A program made the position numbers and the translations under genes. A stretch of 25,412 nt of DNA from CAZKDV01 sp964551645 (GTDB lineage Bacteria; Bacteroidota; Bacteroidia; Bacteroidales; DTU049), in NCBI GenBank assembly GCA_964551645.1, contig CAZKDV010000026.1:1-25412 (forward strand), given 5' to 3'. Below, piece by piece: positions 7,476-15,800 of this stretch. The notes below the pieces were generated by a model. That model did not search any database. It was not told the DNA's origin and saw nothing but the letters and a program-made list of their open reading frames with translations. Positions within the stretch are counted from its first letter, which is position 1; each line of letters opens with the position of its first letter.

Positions 7476-8186
7476 ATGAATAATTTAGAACAAATAATAC
7501 AATTACATAATATTTGTCGCTATTACAATATGGGAATTGAAACGGTGAAAGCCGTTAATGATATTTCGCTTACTGTCTATAGAAATGAATATGTTGCTTT
7601 GATGGGACCTTCCGGCTCAGGAAAATCAACTTTAATGAATGTTTTAGGTTGTTTAGATACTCCTACTTCTGGAGATTATTTTCTGCATGGTCAAAAAGTT
7701 AGCGAAATGTCTGATGGCGAATTAGCTGATGTTAGAAACAAAGAGATTGGTTTTGTGTTTCAAACATTTAATCTCTTGCCAAGATATTCTGCACTTGAAA
7801 ATGTAATATTACCGCTAATTTATGCAGGAATTAACAAGAGTGAAAGATTCAAAAGGGGAGAGCAAATTTTGGAAAAAGTCGGTTTGATGGATAGAATGTT
7901 ACATAAACCTAACGAATTAAGCGGTGGGCAGTGTCAGAGAGTTGCCATAGGCAGAGCCTTAATTAATAATCCTTCAATTATACTTGCCGATGAGCCAACA
8001 GGAAATTTAGATTCCAAAACTTCAACAGAAATAATGTTATTGTTGCAAAATATTCACAAAGACGGAAATACAATAATTCTTGTTACACACGAAGAAGATA
8101 TTGCGCGATATGCTCATCGCATAATAAGATTGAAAGATGGCTTGGTTGAATCAGATGAGCCGAATAATGATATAATAACTATTTGA
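7476..8186 (+). CDS. ABC transporter ATP-binding protein (LolD/MacB/FtsE type)
   Basis: This 236-residue nucleotide-binding subunit has a complete set of motifs: Walker A GPSGSGKST (residues 44-52), Q-loop Gln96 in VFQTFNLLP, signature LSGGQCQRVAIGRAL (148-162), Walker B with ADEPTGNLDS (171-180) and the switch His205. The FQTFNLLPRYSALENV and ADEPTGNLDS wording places it in the MacB/LolD subfamily (type VII ABC systems), which power lipoprotein release or mechanotransmission rather than import. No permease gene is adjacent; it is followed by rlmB after 17 bp, so the FtsX-like partner must be encoded elsewhere. The start is fixed by the ATG 4 nt after a good -7 element. Its stop codon TGA overlaps a TTG that is in frame with rlmB. 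Confidence 0.93.
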   Translation: MNNLEQIIQLHNICRYYNMGIETVKAVNDISLTVYRNEYVALMGPSGSGKSTLMNVLGCLDTPTSGDYFLHGQKVSEMSDGELADVRNKEIGFVFQTFNLLPRYSALENVILPLIYAGINKSERFKRGEQILEKVGLMDRMLHKPNELSGGQCQRVAIGRALINNPSIILADEPTGNLDSKTSTEIMLLLQNIHKDGNTIILVTHEEDIARYAHRIIRLKDGLVESDEPNNDIITI

Positions 8187-8203
8187 TAAAGAAAAATAAA
8201 TTT

Positions 8204-8959
8204 ATGAGTAATAAATCACATATTTTTGGTATTCACCCTGTATTGGAAGCACTAAAATCTGATACAAACATTGATAAAATATTTTTACTAAAAGAAATAA
8301 AACCCACTTTGCGAAGTGAAATTATGGGTTTGGCTAAAGCAAAGCAAGTTCCTGTGCAATTTGTGCCAGTAGAAAAATTAAAGAGGCTTGTTAACGGAAA
8401 TCATCAAGGAATAGTTGCTACAATTACCCCAATTCCTTTTCATGATATTGAACATCTTGTGCCGTGGTGGTTTGAAAATAGCATAAATCCCTTAGTGCTT
8501 GTTTTAGACGAAATTACTGATGTTAGAAATTTTGGAGCTATTGCCAGAACTGCAGAATGTGCAGGTGTACACGCAATTATAATTCCTGTTAAAAATGCAG
8601 CTCAAATCAACGCACAAGCAGTTAAAGCATCTGCGGGTGCTTTATATAATATTCCTATTTGTAGAAGCAATAATTTGACGCAAACTCTTATTTATCTTAA
8701 ACAAAGCGGATTGACAGTTTTTGCTTGTACTGAAAAAGCAGAAAAAAATTATACAAATTGCCAATATACTCAACCATTAGCGATAGTATTCGGAAGTGAA
8801 GAATACGGAATATCTTCATCTGCATTATTAAAAGCTGATGAATTGATTAAAATCCCTATGTTTGGTTCAATAAGCTCATTAAATGTTTCTGTTTCAACAG
8901 GCATAGTTTTATTTGAGGCAATCAAACAAAGAACGAAATCATTTTTAGACATTGAGTAA
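8204..8959 (+). CDS. rlmB: 23S rRNA (guanosine(2251)-2'-O)-methyltransferase RlmB (TrmH/SpoU family)
   Basis: From the ATG at 8204 the protein is 251 residues, the usual RlmB length. The N-terminal L30e-like substrate-binding domain starts HIFGIHPVLEAL and includes GNHQGIVATI. The C-terminal SPOUT domain has the three TrmH-family motifs: DEITDVRNFGAIARTAECAG, AIVFGSEEYGIS, and IPMFGSISSLNVSVSTGIVL. RlmB 2'-O-methylates G2251 in the peptidyl-transferase P-loop of 23S rRNA. A TTG at 8183, overlapping the ABC gene's TGA, would add seven residues, but the Lys/Asn-rich extension has no counterpart in the family, so the ATG is preferred. Co-transcribed with the ABC gene. The family also contains TrmH-like paralogues, but the full domain pair favours RlmB. 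Confidence 0.9.
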   Translation: MSNKSHIFGIHPVLEALKSDTNIDKIFLLKEIKPTLRSEIMGLAKAKQVPVQFVPVEKLKRLVNGNHQGIVATITPIPFHDIEHLVPWWFENSINPLVLVLDEITDVRNFGAIARTAECAGVHAIIIPVKNAAQINAQAVKASAGALYNIPICRSNNLTQTLIYLKQSGLTVFACTEKAEKNYTNCQYTQPLAIVFGSEEYGISSSALLKADELIKIPMFGSISSLNVSVSTGIVLFEAIKQRTKSFLDIE

Positions 8960-9026
8960 CAGTTGATTATGCGGTAAAATGCTAATATTTCTGTTTTTCA
9001 ATCTGCAACTTATTATCAAAAAAGTT

Positions 9027-9034
9027 TATATTTG
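9027..9034 (+). promoter_or_regulatory. Bacteroidota -7 promoter element of the DUF4293 gene
   Basis: TATATTTG followed by C exactly matches TAnnTTTG and ends 12 nt before the ATG at 9047. It overlaps the TTG (9032) that could otherwise be taken as an upstream start, arguing against that start. Confidence 0.5.
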
Positions 9035-9046
9035 CAAAAAAATATC

Positions 9047-9511
9047 ATGATACAAAGAATTCAAACTTTATACCTCTTGTTGGCACTTACTGCATGTATA
9101 TTGTTGCCTTTTTTTCCAATAGCTGTTTTTCAATCTCCAGAATTTTTGTATAAAATGTATATTCATAAAATTATGATTAATACTCAAGATATTACGGAGG
9201 TGTTTAAGATGGATATGCTTATGGCTTCTGTGTTGCTTGTATTAACTGTACTTATTATTGTGTCAATTTTTTCTTTTAGAAATATGGCAAAACAAATGAA
9301 GATTGTAGCTGTTGCGTTTTTGCTAAATGCTTTAATGATAGGAGGAATTTTTTATTTTGCCGACACTTTTGGAAGAATTAAACAAACACAAGTAAATTAT
9401 GAAAACATCGGAATGTTATTCCCTTTTATTATACTAATTTTCTTAGTGCTATCTCAAAGAGCTATTAAGCAAGACCAGTTAAAACTTAAAAAAAGCCAAA
9501 GATTTAGATAA
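9047..9511 (+). CDS. DUF4293 family four-helix membrane protein
   Basis: The product is 154 residues from the ATG at 9047 and opens MIQRIQTLYLLLAL, the signature N-terminus of DUF4293, a Bacteroidota-specific family. Four hydrophobic stretches (about residues 8-27, 55-75, 84-104 and 122-140) predict four transmembrane helices, with a basic C-terminal tail ending in LKLKKSQRFR. No catalytic residues are evident and the family has no established function. I chose the ATG rather than the TTG at 9032 because family members begin at MIQRIQ and the TTG lies inside the -7 element. It converges with the OmpA-like gene, with 19 bp between the stops. Confidence 0.85.
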   Translation: MIQRIQTLYLLLALTACILLPFFPIAVFQSPEFLYKMYIHKIMINTQDITEVFKMDMLMASVLLVLTVLIIVSIFSFRNMAKQMKIVAVAFLLNALMIGGIFYFADTFGRIKQTQVNYENIGMLFPFIILIFLVLSQRAIKQDQLKLKKSQRFR

Positions 9512-9530
9512 TATTTTGCTTTTGTGAGTT

Positions 9531-11816
9531 TTAATTTTTGTACGAGGAAATATAAACTACATTTCTTTTTTCTAAGGAGTTTGAGTAAATTACAATATGT
9601 TGATTGTAAGCGGGTAGAATTGAACCTTTTATCGTAAATATCAACATTCCTTGTTCTCCTGCTTTTAGTGTTTGAGGATAAGATTTTACTTCAATGTTTT
9701 CATTTGAACTTATGATTTTATCAATTATTAGCTCTTCTTTTCCGACATTTGAGATGTTAATCGTTATGGTCTTATTTTCAATTCCGATAAAATCATATAA
9801 TTGAACCAAATTGTCAGAAATTCTTATCATCGCTTTGTCTGTATCAACATTTATATAATCTATATTTGATTCATAGATAAATATTTCTATTCTTCGTTCT
9901 TTTGATGCGGCAATGCTATACACAGATTGTTTTCTATCTAACGGATTATCGCTCACATAAGGATTTGCAAGGGCTTCTCCGGCTGCTTCTTCGATGATTG
10001 TTAAACTGCCTCCATTTTCTGCATTATGCTCAAGATAGGGGAGAAGTATCCCATTTTCATAAGTTTTGAAATAGTTAATTAAACTGCTAATTCTTCTTTT
10101 GGTTAAAAGATAGTTGTATTCGGCAGTTGTTAAAGGACTGGCAAAGCCTTTAACTTTAATCGAAATTTGGCTTCCATACTGTAAATCCTGATAAATCAAA
10201 TTGCATAATATTTCAAGTTTTTGCATTCCTGCTTCAATTTCGTTTGCAAAAAACATTTCCATCTCTTTTCTGGCTTTTAGCTTTTTGTCTTCGCTTAATC
10301 CACTGCTATATTCTGCTATAAATGTTTCTTTCTCTTTCACATAATTCAAAACTGTTTCTTGATATGTTAATTTAGTTTCGGGAAGCATAGTTTTGGGATT
10401 TGGGTGGTCGTTGTCAAAATATAAGGGTAGGGGAAGCAATTCTAATATATCTTGTTGTATTGTTGGAACAATGCTGTCTTGAGTTGCAACAATAATGTCT
10501 TTGGTAATTTCGGGTTCAAAATCAATAATATAAATGTCATTGCAACAATTTTCATTTTTAAATGCCATACTTCCGATACGGTTTGAAACCAAGTATGCTA
10601 CTTCGTCATCTTCTTTGATAAAATAAAAATCATTAGCTTCGCTATTTATCGGGTATCCGATGTTTTGCACTTCTTTCCATGCACTTAAGCCACCTTTGCT
10701 TTTGAAAATATCAAATCCGCCTAATCCTTTATGCCAGTCTGAACTGAAGTACAAAGTTTCATTATCATAATATGGAGTAATTTCATCTCCAGGAGTGTTA
10801 ATTATACTGCCCAAATTGATTGGACTTTGCGGCTCTCCTTTGACAATGATGCTGTACCAAATATCCATGCCTCCAATGCCGCCGGGTCTGTCTGAAACAA
10901 AATATAAAATATTGTTTTCCGTCTTTTTGTCAAAAACTAAATAAGGTTGAGTGCTTGTATAATTTTCGCTATTAATTTTTTCTGAAAGTTTGGTGGCTTT
11001 GCTCCACATTTTGTTTTCTTGTAAGTTTGAAGTCCAAATATCGCATTTTAATTTATAGTTTTTATATACGCACCTATTAAAATACACTTGTGTACTATCA
11101 TGTGAAAATGTGATATTTGCCGTATGCTGATTTTTAGAATTGATATTTGCATCAAATAAATTAGGATTTTGCAAACCTTGCATTCCATAGTATGAAATAT
11201 AAATATTTGTATTATGTTCATTTGATTGCAAGATAGCATTGAATGATTGAGAAACAGGTTTTAAGGCACTAAAAATAAGTCCTTTGTTTTTTATTGGCAC
11301 TGGATTAAATTCACTATATGGACTATTTATTGCTTTTAGATTTTGAACTTCAACTTGCATTGGTTTGTTTTTTAGTTCAATTGCTTGTTCGCAGGCAAGA
11401 ATCTCCATTTTTGCTCTATCGCTTGACACTAAAACATTGTTTTTTGTTTTACCATTAATATATTTGTGAAATATTTGAATTGCTTCTTGATATTTGCCGT
11501 TTGATTTCATCATCATTCCTGCATAAAACATACTTTCGGGATACTTGTTGTCTGGGTCGTTTTGAGCAATTGTTAAATAATGTTTTTCTGCTTTTGGATA
11601 ATTAAATACTTGTCTATATGATTCGGCAAGGCGAAACTGTACATCAATCAAACTATTGTTTTGTTTTAGTGTTTGTTCGTAAAAGTCTATGGCACTAAAA
11701 TAATTGTAAGTTTCATAAGCATTATCGCCATTTTGTATGAGTTGCTGAACACTTTGTGCCGAAGCAATATTAATGAAAAAGCAAAAAAGTAAAACATATT
11801 TAACCGTTTTTTTCAT
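9531..11816 (-). CDS. OmpA-like protein with TPR and PD40 repeats (PorE/SprE-operon type), last gene of the adhesin operon
   Basis: The 761-residue protein has a signal peptide (residues 1-20, ending ASAQ), TPR-like helices (about 25-135), a PD40/WD40-like beta-propeller (about 165-430) with the repeated FVSDRPGGIGGMDIWY and YFSSDWHKGLGGFDIFKSK motifs, and an OmpA-C-like peptidoglycan-binding region (about 460-645) with VKGFASPL, AEYNYLLTKRR and ERRIEIFIYE. After that comes an extra immunoglobulin-like domain (about 655-761) with the wording of DUF1573-type modules (ITINISNVGKEELIID). TPR-PD40-OmpA proteins such as PorE tether T9SS components to the cell wall; here a similar anchoring role for the upstream PorP/SprF pair is inferred. 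The C-terminal Ig-like tail is not usual for PorE. The gap to the PorP/SprF gene is 10 bp. Confidence 0.88.
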   Translation of the reverse strand: MKKTVKYVLLFCFFINIASAQSVQQLIQNGDNAYETYNYFSAIDFYEQTLKQNNSLIDVQFRLAESYRQVFNYPKAEKHYLTIAQNDPDNKYPESMFYAGMMMKSNGKYQEAIQIFHKYINGKTKNNVLVSSDRAKMEILACEQAIELKNKPMQVEVQNLKAINSPYSEFNPVPIKNKGLIFSALKPVSQSFNAILQSNEHNTNIYISYYGMQGLQNPNLFDANINSKNQHTANITFSHDSTQVYFNRCVYKNYKLKCDIWTSNLQENKMWSKATKLSEKINSENYTSTQPYLVFDKKTENNILYFVSDRPGGIGGMDIWYSIIVKGEPQSPINLGSIINTPGDEITPYYDNETLYFSSDWHKGLGGFDIFKSKGGLSAWKEVQNIGYPINSEANDFYFIKEDDEVAYLVSNRIGSMAFKNENCCNDIYIIDFEPEITKDIIVATQDSIVPTIQQDILELLPLPLYFDNDHPNPKTMLPETKLTYQETVLNYVKEKETFIAEYSSGLSEDKKLKARKEMEMFFANEIEAGMQKLEILCNLIYQDLQYGSQISIKVKGFASPLTTAEYNYLLTKRRISSLINYFKTYENGILLPYLEHNAENGGSLTIIEEAAGEALANPYVSDNPLDRKQSVYSIAASKERRIEIFIYESNIDYINVDTDKAMIRISDNLVQLYDFIGIENKTITINISNVGKEELIIDKIISSNENIEVKSYPQTLKAGEQGMLIFTIKGSILPAYNQHIVIYSNSLEKRNVVYISSYKN

Positions 11817-11826
11817 ACTCGTTTTG

Positions 11827-12846
11827 TTAAAAAATTGGACAAGGAACTTCTTTTATTGCTTGTTGTTTGTTTCTATGCCATAAATAAGATACAGACAATT
11901 CAATTCCTCCTCTTGCTGAACTTGCAGGTGTTAGTTGTGAGATGTTGACATCATAACTTAAGCCAAATGTAAATTGTTTTATTTCTGCACCTGTATAAAT
12001 TATTAAAGCGTCTTTACCTCTATAATATAGTCCTAATAAAAAATTGTTTCTAAAATAAATTTCTTCGGATATGATATTTATTCTGTTTAAACTTGCCCTT
12101 GCTCCAAATAAAAATTCAGTATGAACACCTTGTTTTGCGTAGTAAATACTAGGAATAATTTTGCGTTCAAATTTTAGAAAACTCCCACTAATATTAAATG
12201 TTATTTTTTGACTTAAACGCACATCATTAAGTTCTTTCATTGAAATATATGGACGATTGATATGAAATAGAGCTAATCCGCCACTAAAATAATCAGTATT
12301 GTTTAAAAACTTTAAGTAATGAATGCCAGCACCAAAATCGGGATAAAAAATTGAGTAATTTTCATGTTCTTCTTGACTTGATAATTCGGGGTCAAACATA
12401 AATCCGTCAAATTGACTATCAAAGTTAAGACCGTCATATTGCAATGAGCGTTGGCTATATCCCGGTTGAAAAGCTATGGATATAAAAGAATTGGAGTTTT
12501 TTTGCGGTAAAAAGTGATAAGAAATTGAAGGGCTAAATTGAGTAGTGTTAAATTTAGAATCTCCGGCACGATCATAATACATAAGCATACCGGCAGAAAA
12601 AAAGTGATTGCCGCTGCGAGACAGTTTAAAGGCATTTTCAAAACCGAGTAAATATGTTTGATAGGGCTTGCTTACCGATATCCATTGATTTTTTGTGTTC
12701 ATCGAAAATTGCGACATGCCGGGAATAAGTCCGGTATAAGATGGATTTGTGTACAGCTTAGCGTTATAGTGCTGCGAAAAGTGAATATCTTGAGAATATC
12801 CAGCGTAAAATATAAATAATAGAGAGATAAATAAAAGCCGCTTCAT
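11827..12846 (-). CDS. PorP/SprF family type IX secretion membrane protein
   Basis: The 339-residue protein has a signal peptide (ending near residue 18) and the family N-terminus QDIHFSQHYNAKLYTNPSYTG, followed by alternating beta strands and aromatic-ending segments expected of a 14-strand outer-membrane barrel. PorP/SprF proteins work with T9SS cargo that carry type B C-terminal signals; in Flavobacterium johnsoniae SprF is required for surface display of SprB. The gene sits 3 bp after the SprB-like gene and 10 bp before the OmpA-like gene, so the three form one tight operon and this is probably the dedicated exit/anchor partner of the adhesin (inference). Which T9SS core it uses is encoded outside the window. 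Confidence 0.93.
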   Translation of the reverse strand: MKRLLFISLLFIFYAGYSQDIHFSQHYNAKLYTNPSYTGLIPGMSQFSMNTKNQWISVSKPYQTYLLGFENAFKLSRSGNHFFSAGMLMYYDRAGDSKFNTTQFSPSISYHFLPQKNSNSFISIAFQPGYSQRSLQYDGLNFDSQFDGFMFDPELSSQEEHENYSIFYPDFGAGIHYLKFLNNTDYFSGGLALFHINRPYISMKELNDVRLSQKITFNISGSFLKFERKIIPSIYYAKQGVHTEFLFGARASLNRINIISEEIYFRNNFLLGLYYRGKDALIIYTGAEIKQFTFGLSYDVNISQLTPASSARGGIELSVSYLWHRNKQQAIKEVPCPIF

Positions 12847-12849
12847 AAA

Positions 12850-15800
12850 TTACCTGATTAGTGTAATATTTCCTTTTTTTCTGAATACTGAATTTCCGTA
12901 GCAATGTACTTCGAGATGATAAACATATACGCCCGGTTCAGCTTCTTTATTTTTATATGTGCCGTCCCAACCATCATTTTGATTGTTTGATTCAAAAACA
13001 ATGTTTCCCCAGCGGTCGAATATTTTCAATTTCATTTTTTCTATATAAACACCTCTGACATATAAAATATCATTTTTGTTGTCTCCATCGGGTGTAAAAG
13101 CATTTGGAATAAAAACAAATGGTTCTTCGCATAGCACATCAGACACAACTACTTTTATACTGTCGGTATAAAAACATCCGTTTTCATCATTTAATTCTAC
13201 TGTAAAAGTCCATGTTCCTGGTGGAGGAGTAATAGTTGTTGATGATTCATTTGGATTAGAAACCCAAGTAGATGGTTTCCAAGTATATGATACGCCATTA
13301 ATGTTTGTAGCATGAATGAGCGTTGATTCTCCTTGCCAAATGGTATCTTCGTCTGCCCAAACTTGCACATTTTCATATATATCATGTACTTCAATTTTTG
13401 ATGAAACTGTATCAATGCAAGTTTTGCTATCCGTAATTGTGAGTGAATATTTTCCGGCACATAAATTCGAAATATTTGCTTTTTTGTCTCCATTGTTCCA
13501 CAAATAAGAATATGGAGGGTTGCCTCCGTTTACTGTACTCTGAATTGTTCCTATACATGCAGTTTCACAGGGAATATGATTTGTATATAATTTAGTGTTG
13601 ATTGCTTCGGGTTCTTTAAGTTGGTGTTGTGCAGTATTTTGACATCCGTCTCCGTCTGTTATGCTAACCGAATAAGTGCCGCTGCATAATTCTTGAATGC
13701 TTTGAGTTGTTTCTCCATTGTTCCACAGAAATGTATAAGGATAATTGCCACCGCTGACTGAAACTGTTATACTTCCGTTGCAGTCGCCATAACACGAAGG
13801 TTCGGTATAGGTGAAACTTGAATTTATTTCGTGTAGTTTTACAAAAACGCTATCAATAGCCGTGCAGCCCATATCCGAAACTAATAAGTAAAACCAAGTT
13901 GGGGTGTTGATTGTAACATTTGCAAAATTTTCATCATAAGAATCATTTAGCATATCGCTAAATTGTGAGTTTGAAGACCAGTGATATTTGGTGTTTGGGC
14001 TTCCACCTATGGCACTGCCAACTAATGTATGAGCAAAATGACAAATGCTTGTGTCATTTCCAGCATTTGCACTTAAATTGATGACATTTACTTTTTGGTA
14101 TAATGTGTCTATGCAAACGCCATTGCTGATGAGCAACATATAATCGGTAGTGTGAGGTGCAAAACAAATTGGGTTTGGAGTAGATGTAGAGCTTAAATAA
14201 GTTGCAGGTTCCCATTGATAAGTAATGTTTTGACCAATATATGGCAATATTCCGATTTGTTTATATTCGCCTGCACACATGTTTATAGTTTGCAATGTAT
14301 CAATCGTATTATTCATGATAATTATTTGCATATATGTAGTGTCATAGTAATTGCACGAACTAAGGTCTTCAACTGCCAGCATAACATTATATATGCCTGC
14401 CGAATCGTAATAGTGTTTTGGATTACATTCGTTTGAAGTATTTCCATCGCCAAAGTCCCAAAAGCAATTTAATAGAGTAGGAGAAGGTGCATTTGAAATA
14501 TTATGAAATTGAACTGTGTCGGGTAAACAAACTGGCGCAGAAGAAGAAAAAGAAGCAACCAAAACTGGCAGTTGAAAGTCCATTTTAATTACACCTATAT
14601 TACAGTTATAACTATTGTTTGTGTTTGACCATACTCCTGGAGTGGTTGGGAAGTCGTGATTGCCTCCACAGCCAGCACACACTGCTTGATATATTTTTCC
14701 GGATCTATCAAAACGACTTGTACCTCCATCTACATGCTCTAATGATGTTGCTCCGCCAAAATATGAAGCATAAGTAAGTGCAGAGGCATCATCAGCGATA
14801 GCCATGAAGTAATAGTCGTTATTATCTGTTGTTTGCTGAACGGCATCAGGAGTAATTGGAAGCCCTGCAGTTCCTCCAAATCCACTCAGTTTTGGACTGC
14901 CCCAGCCTGATATATAGATATTGTTGCAATAATCAACAAGAAAGGCAGTTGGGGAAATATCAACATTGCCTCCTCCTGTGCCAAACACTGTTGACCATTC
15001 AATTTCTGTCATTTCAGGATTTAATTTTGAAATGAATTGTCCACCTCCACTTGTAAACCATAGTGCTTTATGGTATAAACCAGAATTAGCATCTCGCGTT
15101 TGTCCTAAAACATAAATATTGTTATATCTGTCAAGTTCAACAAAATATACTTGGTCATAAACATCTGTTCCCCAATATGTTGAATTTAGAATTTTTTCTC
15201 CATTTGCTGAAATGCGAGTAATAAAACCATCACATTCTCCGCCCATATAGTTAGGATATATAGCATCAGAATTGATTTGTAAATCTGTGCTGGAAGTGCC
15301 GCCGGCAATTACAGGATTATTAAACTCGTCAAGCGTAACACTATACACGGCTTCCATTCCACTTCCACCTATATATGACGACCACAAAATATTTGATAAT
15401 GTATTGTCCATTTTTACAATACAACCGTCAAGTTCTCCACCTCCATAATTTTGTTGAAAAGCATTTGCAGTAGTCGGAAAATCTGTAGATGAGGTTGTGC
15501 TGACAACAAAAACATTATCATTTTCGTCTAATAAAATTTCACCTCTACAATCGTCTGCATAATTTTGTTTAAGCGGTAAAAACATATTTAATCCGTCATT
15601 TCCGCTACCTCCGAGATATGTTGAAGATAGTAGTTTTGTTCCGTCAGAACTGAATTTGGCAAGAACAATATCAGAGCCGTTTGGATATTGTATAATATGC
15701 GTTAATGTGTAAGGAGTTCCACCATTGAAAGTGCTGTCGTATGGATTGCCAGACATCGGAAAATCATCTGAGCCGCTTGTGCCATATACATACAATTCGT

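Noticed and set aside
8183..8203. TTG at 8183 as start of rlmB, overlapping the ABC gene's stop
   Set aside because: The added seven residues (Ile-Lys-Lys-Asn-type) have no counterpart in RlmB proteins, and the ATG at 8204 gives the normal N-terminus.
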